Below, piece by piece: positions 1 through 11,832 of a DNA stretch of 64,000 nucleotides. The stretch lies in the NCBI RefSeq assembly GCF_003073045.1, contig NC_037600.1, positions 11,334,758 to 11,398,757 of the forward strand. Direction: 5' to 3'. The DNA is from Pomacea canaliculata (Eukaryota; Mollusca; Gastropoda; Architaenioglossa; Ampullariidae). The first letter of the stretch is position 1; each line of letters starts with the position of its first letter. The notes beneath the pieces are model-generated. The model had not been told where the DNA came from and did not search any database. It saw only the letters and a program-made list of their open reading frames with translations. A program made the translations under genes and the position numbers.

Positions 1-1110
1 ACTTTGGCTTCTGGTTGTGTTCATTAGTTCTAAAAAGGCTGTTCATAAGTTACTGTTCATCGATAATGTAAATAATCATCCGTTCTGTAATTTGCTTCTG
101 CTACCCAATAAGTAAAATTATTACTTACAGTGTCTGTGCCTCTCCCTGAAGAAAATGTCTCTATTCTTTAAAAAAAAACCTTCCATACTGAGTAGGTATA
201 TTGAACACTTTCACGAGGCACTGAGTCATAGCTCGCATCTTAATGTTTTGCTTTAGCTTTAACTCAGTTTTGTGAAAATGAGTGAAATGGACAGCAGACA
301 GTACAGTAGTTGTAAATGCACTGTACGTGACTTGTAAACACTTCTGTGGAAAGTTGCTGAACTGTGCCGTATAGTGGCGGTGGTACGACTGTGTTTATTG
401 TCTGTTTTCTTCTGGTTCAAGAAAAGATAAAATGGCCTCTAAAAAAGACGATCAAAGGAAAGCAAAAGAGAAAACCGGGAACTGGTAATAACGATAGTAT
501 GTTGAGGAGTTCTACTCATACACTACAAAGTTCAAAGGATGAAACCAAATGTAACTGCCTGTTAGTCTCAGAATAAACCTGTTAATAGGAAATATACTTT
601 AGAAATTCCTTCAAGATAATAATATGCATCCATCTGTGCTCAGGTTTGTTTTCTTAAGTCCGGCTTTAAAAATTGTGTGTCAGACACTTATGTTATTGAT
701 ATACTCAGGTGTGATTCTAACAAGACAATAAAGCGACTCACATTTCAGTTATCTGACACATCGATGAGCTAAGATGTTGAACTGATTTCTTGGCGATTTT
801 CTCAGTTCATTCTTTTCAGTTTGCACTTACTAAAGATGTGTTTTCCTGTTTATATGGTTTTAATATATCGGCTGAAAGCTATGGTTAATGTGTGAAGCCT
901 CTTCTTTGTCTTGGAAACACAGTCCGATTATACCACGTACGTGTAGACTGCTGTCTGTCTGCCGAGACCAACGGCCTCTTGTAAAGTTCTTCGCTGTTAG
1001 TCTCGGCTAGCCTTAACAATGAATATTACTTAAGCGGAAGCTTTGTATACACCAGCCTCGTTCTAGTAGTTAACTGTAAACAATCGTCACATGACTAAAG
1101 TATCAACAAT
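1..1110 (+). repeat. 3' flank of an upstream array unit (unit 0)
   Basis: No coding region is seen here. The sequence is recognisably paralogous to about 10220-11500, the region downstream of unit 1, with matching stretches such as the opening TTGGCTTCTGG and a shared block near 1040 and 11460. This makes the window's left edge the 3' flank of another array unit whose coding part lies outside. Short ORFs in this stretch are not supported by homology within the array. Confidence 0.6.
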
Positions 1111-2900
1111 CCTTTCCTCATACAGTTTCAAATGTACGTAAGCCACCATCATTGTCAGCAGATGTCAATCCTTTTCCTTCTGTAGCCAAAGTCACATGGT
1201 AGTTGTCAGGTATCCACACGATTCTGAAATAAGATAAACACAGTGAGTAAACTGAATTCTTTGTTCTGTGGTGGCACTGATCATCTACAATAACAGAGAA
1301 AATGTGATCATTCCTTGCAATTAACAAACATTAAACAGATTTACTTCAATTCATTTCACTTTTTTTGTCATTTTGTATACGCCCCAAAAAATTTTTTTCT
1401 AAAGTGTGTATTACTTAAAAGATCCATGCAAACAAGTCGATAGGATGTCAAGGGGATAGAACCCAGGTGTGATTAGACTACGGTGGACTTCTACCGATGT
1501 GACTGCGCTACTACAACTCCACTAAGAGATGGTGAGACGACCTCCGAGGTCTGTACTGTGCCAACCTCTGTGTTACTGATGTCATCACGTGACTTTCATA
1601 ATAGACACTAGGACTCCATGTGTGATGGAATGAAGATAGCGACTCCACATTCTGAGACAGCATGAAGCAGCTGATTTTTTACTTACTTTGTAAAATTATC
1701 GCTGTTTGTGATTGTGTATGCGACAGATGTGTCTTCCTGCTTTGTTTTAATATGTAGGCTGAACATAGGTTATATATTATATGTTAACGCTATCTGTCGG
1801 CCTTTGACCCTATAATCTACTTTATCCTATAATAATAAGTAAAACTTCGTGAGATTAGCTTGTATGTTAAAGAAACTGGTTAGTAATAAAATGTAATGAT
1901 GTGAAAATTTCTATATCGTGCATACTTGTTGTATTTTCTCCATACGCTTGGATTTTTTGTACATATTTTATATATTTTATATTTTATGTTTTTTACCGTT
2001 TGTATTTTCAAATTTGTATATGTCTATTGTCTGGCATAGAGAGATAAGCAATGAGCCTTTTTAAGTTTCTTATACCTTACATGGTTTAATTTTTAGAATT
2101 CTCTGTGCTTCTTAAATTGTAAGCATAAATTAAATAAAAATTATATAAAAGAACTCAAATGAAATCACCTATGCGTTTGATTTTGATTACCAGACAATAG
2201 AGTCTAATCTTTCATGAAGTTGCTACTGTCCATAAGTTTCTGTCTGGTGTATAGCCGACAACAACTCAAGTATTAAACATTAGTAAAAGAGGTTAATATT
2301 GAAAGTAGGTCAGATACCATTCCTCGGAAAGTTTGTAGCTGGAAAACTTAAAAAAAAACAACAGAAGTTAATATTTTTGAAGAAGTTTACTCCCGTGAGA
2401 AAGATGATGACATCAGTGAAAGAGAAATCAACGCACAAGTAGTGGATCGTACAGGAGGGCACTTGAATACATAGAAAAGAATTTTCGCGACACACTAAAG
2501 ACAATTAAATGTTTTGCTTTCACATACCAAAGTCTCTACAGTTAATCAAGACCACAAAGTGTGTGGCTCCCTAATTCACAGTCTGGGAGGCTTCATAAAC
2601 ACTGAGCTGTCTACTGTCTACACACCGACCTTCGTAGCTTCTTCAAGTAACGTGGTGACCACGTGTTTCTAGTTCCTTCCATTCTTATTAGCCTGGTTAC
2701 ATGGCAACTTACCCACACTTATACTCATTATGTAGAATAAAATTACAAATCACAATAGATAATGCTTTTGAACAAACTTCGACTTTAATGAATATCGGTC
2801 ACTGTACTTGAAGACAGTTATTTCTAATATATTATTGTTAAGTTTAAGCTGTCTAGAACAGTTTCCTTCCAATACACAAAAAAGCAAAATCTATTTGTGT
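1111..2900. other. Intergenic stretch without recognised gene
   Basis: AT-rich sequence between the unit 0 flank and the first promoter module of unit 1. No RING, B-box or NHR exon was found on either strand. From about 2680 it becomes similar to 3890 onward, the start of a roughly 1.2 kb duplication that carries a promoter module in each copy. Confidence 0.5.
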
Positions 2901-2917
2901 ACTAATTTATTTTAAAA

Positions 2918-3096
2918 GGGAATTTCCGAATTAGTTGTTGTTTCTATCAATGTCACGTGACGTGCACAGACAGGACCGGTCGTCGTAGCGAGAAACACTG
3001 AGTGAAAAAGTTGTCACTCTTAGTACTCAGGTAAACTGTCAAGTCAGGCAAATTAAAGCCTATCCAAATTAAGCAATTGTTTATCTCAAGGAGCAG
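2918..3096 (+). promoter_or_regulatory. Unit 1 promoter/exon-1 module, copy a
   Basis: A kappaB-like decamer GGGAATTTCC lies at 2918-2927 and a perfect CLEAR/E-box palindrome GTCACGTGAC at 2952-2961. A probable non-coding exon follows, ending at 3096 before the donor GTGAGT. The same order recurs upstream of other units. The transcription start is not visible; factor binding (Rel/NF-kappaB and USF/MITF/TFEB-type bHLH-Zip) is inferred from the motifs only. Confidence 0.6.
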
Positions 3097-3594
3097 GTGA
3101 GTACACTAACTACTTACACTACTTATCGTCGACACATTGAGTAAGTTCCTGGTCTGTGTGTCCCCTAACCGCCATATCTTGGTGAGTAGACGGTGACTCA
3201 GGTAGGTCAGCCATTGTGTAGTGACATTTATTGCTTCAGGTGTTCAGTTAAGTTCACAGTTTGCTTTAGCAGGTTGTGACTTTTACACAATAATAAATAC
3301 AAGTATTAGAGCTCAGTTGCTGGATCATAAGTATTTCAGTTTGGTAACTGGTCTTGTATCTAAACCTCACTGCTGCCGCTAGTCATTTTCTTGAAGTTAC
3401 CTCATTAAAGAAAAAAGTCTAATAAAAGAATTCCTGTAATCAATTAAAATTCTGTATTGTCTTTAATGTCAAGAGAAGTTGTTTTATTTCTTCTTCTATT
3501 TCATGCTTCATTTCTTTTTCTTCTTCTTTTCTTTTCTTTCTACATTCAGAACATTTAACCTGCAAGGTGCATGACTAAGAGAAAAGCAATCAGC

Positions 3595-3620
3595 AAAAAA
3601 AAAAAAAAAAAAAAAAAAAA
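3595..3620 (+). repeat. Poly(A) tract
   Basis: An uninterrupted run of about 26 A residues inside the first 5' intron of unit 1, next to pyrimidine-rich sequence. It could be a slippage tract or the tail of a decayed retro-insertion; no element body was recognised. Confidence 0.6.
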
Positions 3621-4116
3621 TGCAGGAACACTCAACGATGTCTACTAAACTCACATTGCTTTCATTCTTCCTTCCCTCCATTTCATACGTTAATAATCTT
3701 CTTCGATTGTACTCCTCTTTTTCTTGTTTTTGTTTCACTCGAAAATACCTCTTCAAAAACACAAAAAATGCGATTTACTTAAATGTCTTCACATTAAATT
3801 CTATTATACAGGGACAATTACTAACCTAGCACTACAAACTGTGCATTATGTTTGAATGTTTTGTATCTTCAGATTCTTCCAAGATGGATGAGCCACACGA
3901 CTTACCCAAAATTATTCTCATTATGTGCAACAAAATTACAGGTCATGATAGATAATGCTTTGAACAAAGTCTGACATGAATAAATATATATCAATATACT
4001 TGAAAACAGTTATTTCTTCCATATCATTGGATGGTTTAACCTGTCTAGAGTGGTTTCTTACAATGCACAAATATCCCAATTAAGCAAAATCTAATTGTGT
4101 ACTAAATTATTGTAAC

Positions 4117-4300
4117 GGGAATTTCCAAATTAGTTGCTGTTTCTATAAATATCACGTGACGTACACAGACGCGACCGGTCGTCGTAGCGAGAAACACTCT
4201 GAGCTAAACAGACTATTTGGTCTGAAATACTTACGTAGACTTACAAGTCAGGCAGAGTAAAGCCTCTACAAATTTAGCAATTGTTTATCTAAAGGAGCAG
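4117..4300 (+). promoter_or_regulatory. Unit 1 promoter/exon-1 module, copy b
   Basis: Second copy of the module 1.2 kb downstream. GGGAATTTCC is at 4117-4126, CACGTG at 4153-4158 (inside ATCACGTGAC), and the exon-1 donor GTGAGT follows 4300. It is part of a duplicated block together with 2680-3830. The nearest usable acceptor is the one at 5088-5089, just before the unit 1 start codon. Confidence 0.6.
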
Positions 4301-4685
4301 GTGAGTACACTAACGACTTACACTACTTAGTGTCGACACATTGAGTAAGTTCCTGGTCTGTGTGTCACCTACCCGCCATGTACTGTGAGTAGAGGGTGAG
4401 TGAAGTAGGTCAGCCGTTGTGTAGTGACATTTATTGCTTCAGGTGTTGAGTTATGTTCACAGTTTGCTGTAGCAGCCTAAAACTCCTACAGAATTATAAT
4501 AACAAGTATTAGAGGTCAGGTGCTGGATCATAAGTTCTTCACGACAGTTTCATGTCCTCAGTTCGCTAACTGGTTGTGTATCTGTACCTCACTGCTGCCA
4601 CTGATCACTCTGTTCAAATTACATCATTAAAAATTAAACAGAATTCATGTTTCTTTTTCGTAACATCAGTTACATAGACTCAAAG

Positions 4686-4909
4686 ATGGCTCAGCAGTAA
4701 GAAAGACACCGTCCAGTGATTAACACTAAATCATTACTCTGATAATTATACTATTTTGTTATCTACTGTGTCAACAATGTGTCATTTCTCCGACGGATTC
4801 CAAACATAAAACCGGTTGTCCGCTGTGTAGGTGTCCTATCGTAGAGCAGTTAGATCGAGGTTCGTCCTATACTCTTGACAACCTGCCGACAGATTTTCTT
4901 TTTCATTAA
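4686..4909 (+). pseudogene. Decayed RING-exon copy
   Basis: The sequence starts ATGGCTCAGCAG, as in a RING exon, but hits TAA at codon 5. It lacks the first zinc-ligand region and resumes recognisable homology at the CRQCVI-like, GCPLCRCPI-like and LPTDF-like stretches before ending. It is a broken, unexpressed-looking copy of the 5' part of the coding exon, and related decayed copies lie at 14304 and 15637. Confidence 0.7.
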
Positions 4910-5099
4910 ACCTTTACCTAACTCAAATGTACTTCTCTTTTTCTTGATTGTGTTCCACTCCAAAATAACTCCAAAAACACAGCAGTACTATTTGCCTAAA
5001 TGTCCTTTCACTAAATTTTGTTCTACCGAAATAATCACTAACCTAAGACTACAATCTGAGCATTATGTTTAAATGTTTTGTATCTTCAGATTATATAAT

Positions 5100-8000
5100 A
5101 TGGCTGAGCCACTTGAACGAGAGTGTGCTGTGTGTACGAATGACTTCACCACACCAAAGATTCTACCCTGTGGTCATCTCCTGTGTCGAGAATGTGTCAT
5201 TTCCTGGATAGATTCGAAATGTGCAGCTGGTTGTCCTCTGTGTAGATGTCCTATAGTACAGCAGTCAGATGGAAGTTCGTCCGACACTGTTGACGCCCTG
5301 CCGACAGACTTTGTGATGGAAGCGCTGGTGGAGAGCGCTCGTGTGCTGAGTAAAGATCACCTTTGTTGTGTGTGTGAGGACGTCAGGGCGGACTTCATCT
5401 GTATGCAGTGTCAGGTCATGTTGTGTACAACGTGTAAAAAAGCTCATAAAAAGCTCCCAGTGAGTCGCAGTCACGATGTGGAGAGTGTCAGCACTGTGAC
5501 ACCTGAACGTCTGGCTGCCAGCCGCCCTGCACTGTGTGCTGACCACGGCGACAAACACGCGGAGTTCTTCTGCAGCGAACACCGCCTCGCTGTCTGCTCA
5601 GCCTGTAAGTCTACCAAACACAAAGTATGTTTAGAAACAAACTATCTTGACGATGAAATAAAGTCAGTTCAAAACTCACTTACCGACATAACAAAAAATC
5701 TGGTAGAAGCGGAGCAGAAGCTAGAGCAGGCTATAGGTCAGCTGACGTCACGTCTACAGGAAGTTGATGTCAGTGAACAAGAAGACATGGCGCAGGTGGA
5801 CAAGGTGTGTAACTGTCTTTACAAGCTGGTGGAAGATGTTTGTAACAAGCTAAAGGACAAGTGTCGCAAGCAACATCTCAAAATCAGGAAGTCGCTATGT
5901 GACGTCAAGACTGGCTTTAGCAACCGTCTAGGGAAGGTGACGTCACACAGACACATTGTGACGCGAGCGGTGGCAGTATCACCACGTCCTGCACTGATAC
6001 ACATGACACAGGCTCTGACAGACAGGGTCAACAGCCTTGACCTCAGCACTGACCTGCTGGGAGACAAATGGGAGAAGCCCTTGTCAAGTGTAGAGTGCTG
6101 TAAAGAAGTTGTGAGACGAATAGAAGACGAGCTTCTCATGTTGAAGCAAGAGAAGACAGAGGCAAAGGTAAAATTTTATCCTTTTTAATCATTTATAAAT
6201 TTTTAGGTTTTGTTTGTAACATTTAAACAATATTTCTGTTTGCTAGTTTTTTTTCCCTTTTCTTGAGAAACCTTTTTTTCCCTCCCTGGTATCAGCAGCT
6301 AGTGACAAAGCGAAAAATGGAGTTATATGTAGTGTGTGTATGTGTGTTTCAAAACACGTTTGCCATATATCTGTGTTATCTGTGCCCGCTGAAAACTTAC
6401 CACGTTTGAGTGTATAAGTTTTAACAAGCAGGTCGTCAGAATCTTTAAACCATCTCAAGGACACACACACACACACAGTCTGTTGTAGTTTCATTAAATT
6501 TATTTCAGAATGCATGTTTTATTCATTCATCGCCTGTAAAGTCATCAAATGAATGTAAAGGTTAATGTGTGATATGATTTAATGTATGGGAAGTGAACTC
6601 TTACAGACACAAGACATTCCTAACGGTTTGATTCTAGATCTCTACAGAAAAAATAATTATAAAATACAACTCTATAATACATATAATAATACCAAAACAT
6701 TTTCAGTTAATACTTACAGTATACTATAGATCTGTTAATAATTTTCATATACAAGAGAATATTATTTACAGTTGGTCTCACAGCCACCAGTCCTTGTGTT
6801 CCACGACAACTGCGGAACCAACATTCGTTTGACGAACGGTAACAGGACCGCGGAGAAGACAGAACTGAATATGATCGGTGACGGGGTGGTTGTGTCACGT
6901 GACCCTATGTTAGCGAACGTCTTGTATGAAGTAAGACATTTGACTAAAACTATGATGATGACAACGATTCTCATTATAATGAAGATTAGTACTGTTATTA
7001 ATTAATCTGGCTATATAATAAAAATTACTTTTATTTACTTTTCTTTCTTTTACAGGATACAGACGCAAACAAAAAATTATTTTGAATTATTTTGTTTCCA
7101 TTTTCTAAAGATCTTTAATATAAGTTGATGACAGCTTACTGAGGACGGATTGAGTAGACTCAATACATTTTTTCTCTTTTCACGCTTGTGGCTTTACTGA
7201 GAGATTGACATCCTTTAGTGCAAATAGTCATCTAAATAAGCTGTCACAGCTTGACATGTCATGACACTGGGATGTTGACGCAGGTCAGAGTGGACGCAGG
7301 AAAAAATAGGTACAAGAAGCTATCACTGGGTGTGACAAGAATTTCTCCTGCTCACCTTACTGTCAAAGAGTGGTCTGAAGACCTGAAAGACTCCGTTATC
7401 ATCATGCCCGGTCATATCTTCCATCAGCGAAAACGTGTGAGTCTTCATGTCTTTGAGTGCAGATGACTTGTGGTTTGGTCTTCGTGTAAGAGATGAATCT
7501 TAGTATCATTCACTTATTCTCACTTTTTTAATACACAAAGCATGGTTGAATGTTTTGATGGATTTTCTTTTCTTTTCCCATGAGCTGGTAAAACTTAGGG
7601 ACAAATGTCGTGTGCGGACGTTTTGCCGACCGGCGTTTCTCCGCATTATGTCAGAGAGAGAGAGAGCTTACTTACTTCTCAAAGAATGAAAGTAACTACT
7701 AGATTACACAATAATTCTTTATTTCAAACAAATTTTACACACAGACTTCACACACAGTTCACTTTGATTGTCACAGATTATGCGCAACAGCTTTGAGAAA
7801 AAACATTGATACAATGGCGAGAGAAATGTGTGAGCTAAGGGGCGTCACACACTTGACTTCGGCTAAAGGTCCGCGTGAAATGCCGAAATGAAGTGCCCCG
7901 CGCCGAAACGTCCGTGTACCACAAATGTAATTCCCAAATTAAAATCAAAATCTTTACCTGCTGTAAATAAAAACCTACAGACATCTAAACATGTAGAATG

Positions 8001-9834
8001 AGGCCAATAAGAGAGACTTAGACGGATGTGCATATGTTGACTTAGGTGAGATAGGATAAGTTATTTAGGCGGTTTGATTTTTTTTTTGGACAGTAACTTT
8101 TATAAAATTGTGGATAAAACAATGGAAGTGTGTTATAACACTTGATTTGTAAAAATGTTTTCTGAAGCCGAGGAAAACCCGTATGGAGAAATTGAACTAA
8201 AGCTTTTACTGACCCAAATAAAGCAGACCCTAGTCGTTAAACAAAATCTTTTTTTTGTACATCAAGTAACGGTAAAATGAAATCACCCTGCTCATACCTA
8301 ACATTTCTTCTCGTACTCAGTTACAAAAAGATAATTGTCGAAAAGTGCGGGTTAGAGTTAAAGACGGAGGTCAAGGTGGGGGGCTCACTCCACGCCCAAT
8401 ATTTTATTAATAAGATTTAAAAAAGTCAGGTATTTATATGTAGGTGCCTACACCGCTCACAAAAGAACTCGGGAGACTTAAAGTCGGGAGTCGAGTCGGG
8501 GTACTGGTGACCTCATCCAACGAACTTCACCTCTACATCAACGGACAGGACCTGGGCGTTGCAGCAAACAATGTTACACAACCCTGGTTTGCTGTCTTTG
8601 ATATTGGCAGTTTAGTTAGTAAGGTAAGAGACACAGGTTATCACAAACACCACAATCAGTCATACAGGCAGACACTGACACTGACAGAAGAAAACAAGGA
8701 AAGATCAGTGGGTGTGTCAGTGTCCAGTGACATTTTTTTTCCTTGATTAGCTTCTTTTGTTGTTGTCATAGTTATTTTCTTTTATATTCTTTTTCTCTTT
8801 TCTAAGCATGATCCTTAATTTATATATGTTTACAACCAAACACTGTATCTTAAAGATTAATTTTACTATGGAACGTCATGCAGGGTCGAAATAAACACAT
8901 GAATTCCCCTATATCTATTTATATATTCTACACTATCGCACAGTTTTCTTAATTAACTAGGACCTCTTGGGTCACAGTCTATAAAGCTTTTTTTTCTTTC
9001 CAAAACCAAGAAATTCCATAGATAATAGAAATGGATCCACTAATTGGCTTTCACAAACTATAAACTACTTTCAAAAAGCAAAGGTAGCATCTCTGGGTCA
9101 CTAGGTTGTTAGACTTATCACAACACAGGAAGAAAATTATCCGTCAGTGGATCCTCTCCGTTAGTCTGGGAGTAGCGACGGTTATCCCCGCCTCCGAGTA
9201 AAATCTCAATATTCTTTGAAACAAATGAGCCTCGGTTGGCAGTACCAGTAGTTCCACCTGTTACAACTATGAGGGAGGTAGAACCTTTGTAATATTTGTA
9301 ATATTTCGGTGAGGTTCTTCTGTCAACTTTGGGACTTGTCCTACATGTTTCTTTATTTTGCCTCATTGGCTGGACAAGGAACTACATTCCTCCTGACTCT
9401 TTCGTTTACAAACTTCACACACTCTTTGTGCCCCACAGGCCTATTAGGGAATGCCTCAAATGAGTTTACAGTGAATACTAGTCTCCATACTAAACAATGG
9501 TTAGTTACCTGCAGTCACAACAACACACTACACTATCGTAACCAGTCGATTTCCTGACACAAACACACTTTATATCACACAGAGGAGTTTGGGATTGCCT
9601 GGTGAGACTATAACGGTCTCTTTAACGGTGATAACATGAAGGTGTCTAGAAAACTGACGTTAATGAGTAATAAAGAGAAGACTCTTGTCTTACCTATTTC
9701 CTGGAGTTTATTTTAGTAAAGTTGACATTTGTACAAGTGTTTTTTGTTTGATAAGTACAGCACTAAGCTTTGTACCTGCTGCTCTGTTGTCTGTTTTACA
9801 GGTGACAGCGCTTCCTACGTCTTTGAGAACATAA
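5100..9834 (+). CDS. Unit 1: TRIM-like RBCC-NHR protein, subfamily I
   Basis: Proposed coding exons are 5100-6167, 6772-6930, 7284-7436, 8444-8623 and 9802-9834, all phase 0 with GT..AG introns, giving 530 residues. RING C3HC4 ligands are C9, C12, C24, H26, C29, C32, C45 and C48. B-box1 spans about 89-125 and B-box2 about 146-174 (CxxH...CxxH...CxxC...H). A helical coiled-coil region covers about 180-265. Exons 2-5 encode the NHR: VFHDNCGTNIRL, a GVVVSRDP-like turn, then YEVRVDA across the exon 2/3 junction, LSLGVTRISP, VGSRVGVLV and LYINGQDLGV. This is probably a cytosolic E3 ubiquitin ligase that recognises targets through the NHR; substrate unknown. The start was chosen because an acceptor (TATCTTCAG) lies 10 bases upstream and sibling starts align. 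A MITE sits in intron 3. The 54 nt mini-exon of units 5 and 6 was not found. Confidence 0.85.
7609..7920. mobile_element. 312 bp MITE (hAT-like) in unit 1 intron 3
   Basis: The element is flanked by a direct repeat ACAAATGT at 7601-7608 and 7921-7928 (8 bp target duplication). Its ends are imperfect inverted repeats sharing CGGACGTTT. Sibling introns at about 20322 and 39498 read GTGACAA(A/T)TACTA without the insert and so act as empty sites. It is internally non-coding. The 8 bp duplication suggests hAT-type mobilisation; the ends differ from the other hAT elements here. Confidence 0.72.
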
Positions 9835-11633
9835 AGAATATCAGAGAACAAGAAGGCTGAGAGAATAAAACTAGAATATTTTTGTGATAGAGGATGACAC
9901 CAACCTGGGCGTTGATATTACCAATGAGAGCTCCAGTGAATTTGTTTCGTTAACCTGATTGCTATCCAAAACAAGACGAGTACACATTGCATCTGTATAG
10001 GATTTTTTTCAGTTGAAAGACATTAACAAATAAAAAAACTAGATGAGCTACCTTCTCCCCGCCCACACACACACACATAAAAAAAAAGGGAAACAACTTC
10101 TTAGCATGAAGAGAAGTTTGATGATATATTATTTCAACAAATAAATATATTGTGTAAACACTACAAAACTATACACATACGTGCTGCTGTAAATTAGTTA
10201 CTTGTTAAATACATTGAATCAATCATTGGCTTCTGGCTGTGTTCATTAAATTTAAAAAGACTGTTCATAAATTACTGTTCATCGACAATTAAAAGAAGTG
10301 TAAGCTAAGGTATTTTTTGAAACTGCTCCACTCGTCTTTTCCCATTCCCCTCATTCGGGAAGAAAGGTGTTAAAGATAGTAGCAACTGACCGATGTACTC
10401 AAGAATAGAAGATGAAAGAAGCTGGACTCTTTCAGGCGTGAAGTCTCTTTTAGTTTTGATTTGTTTTTATTTGCTTCTGCTACCCAATAGGGAAAATTAT
10501 TACTTAAGGTTTCTATGCCTCTGAGTGAAGAAAATGTTTTTATTAATTTTATTTTATTATTTTATTAATTTTAAAATAACTGTCAGGACTGTGTGGGTGA
10601 ATGAAACACTTTCATGAGACACTGTTTCATAGATCGCATCAAACACTTTTTGCTTTAGTTGGATTTTGACTCAATTTTGTGAAAAATAAGTAAAATGTTT
10701 AACAGGACATAACAGTAGTTGAGAAATGCACTGTACAGAGACCTGCAATTTTTTCTGTGGAAAGCGGCTGAACTGTGTCTTGCGGTGGCGGTGGTACATT
10801 TGTGTTAGTATCTGTTTTCTTCTGATTCAAAAAAGATAAGATAACCACTAAAATACGATCAAAGAAAATCAAAAAGAGGAAACAGGGAACTAGCTTCAAC
10901 CATAGTATGCTGAGCACTTCCACTCAAAACACTACAGAGCCTCAAAGAACAAATCCAATGTAACTGCCTGTTAGTCCAAGAATGAACGTGTTAATAGGAA
11001 ATGGACTTTTGTTAATTTTTTTAAAGCGTGGAAGCACTAAAATCCTGTCACAGGCACTTTAATGTGTACTGAGCTCTGTCAAGTGTAAGAGCAGTGATGT
11101 ACATGTGTGATGTACTTATGTTATTGATATACTCAGGTGTGATTCTAACAAGAGAATGAAGCGACTTAAACTTTCAGTTATCTGACATATCGATGTTTAA
11201 CTGATTTCTTGGTGATTTTGTGCAGTTCATAGTTTTAAGTTTGAACTCATTAAAGGTGTGTTTTCCTGTTTGTATGGTTTCGATATCTCGGTTGAAAATT
11301 ATGGTTGATGTGTGAACCCTGTTCTTTGTCTTGGAAACACAGTCCAATAATACCACGGACTTGTGTAGGTGGACTGATGTCTGTCAGCCGAGACCAACGC
11401 TAAGATTCTTGCAAAGTTCTCTGCTGTTAGTCTCGGCGAGTCATGTCTGAACCGGAAGCTTTGTATACACCAGCTCCATTCTAGCAGTTAATTGAAAACA
11501 ATCGTCTTCAAGCAGTACAGTAAATACAAGTTCGTGATAATACGTACGAAATGTTATGTCATTGCCTTCACGTGCAAATGTGAACTGTAGTCTATCATCT
11601 TGAAATGGGAAAAGAAAACTACTCAAATCTCTT
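9835..11633 (+). repeat. Unit 1 3' untranslated and flanking sequence
   Basis: The first few hundred bases after the stop match the sequence after the unit 5 stop (from 50602), including a shared GCGTTGATAT segment, so they are probably 3' UTR. A conserved block at about 10320-10480 recurs downstream of units 2-5. In those units it ends in GGAATAAAGTCTC, but here the AATAAA is degraded to GCGTGAAG. From 10220 on the sequence parallels the window's first 1.1 kb. No gene is seen. Confidence 0.55.
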
Positions 11634-11832
11634 GTGTGTGAGGATGTCAAGGATGACTTCATTTGCATGCAGTGCTTTGGCATGTTGTGTTCAGTGCGTA
11701 CAAAGGCTGATAAAAAAATTCTCAATGAATTGCTGTGGAGAGACTCAGCACTGTGACACCTGAACGTCTGGCTGCCAGCCGCCCTGCACTGTGTGCTGAC
11801 CACGGCGACAAACAGGCGGAGGCATTTTGCAG
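11634..11832 (+). pseudogene. Truncated B-box fragment
   Basis: The fragment resembles the GTGTGTGAGGA...CATTTGCATGCAGTGC part of B-box1, with several frame-breaking changes, then the linker and the start of B-box2. It stops abruptly at about 11832 where sibling exons continue. Despite the decay, 76 of 77 bases at 11745-11821 match the block shared by all six genes, which suggests recent conversion from an active copy or a recent origin of that part. Confidence 0.75.

Noticed and set aside
3508-3829. Short overlapping frames on both strands around the poly(A) tract
   Set aside because: Low-complexity K/F-rich translations in intron sequence, not conserved in the paralogous block at 14040-14200.
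5265-5582. Minus-strand frame opposite the B-box region, recurring at units 2, 4 and others
   Set aside because: It recurs only because the plus-strand coding block is conserved; its ends vary between units and it has no independent features. It may contribute to nothing beyond antisense openness.
5740-5950. TGACGTCA palindromes (CRE-like) inside the coiled-coil coding sequence
   Set aside because: They encode conserved VTS codons and lie within exons; a regulatory role cannot be supported over the coding explanation.
5265-6139. Two further antisense frames in unit 1 considered as regulatory antisense genes
   Set aside because: No splice, promoter or polyadenylation evidence on the minus strand.
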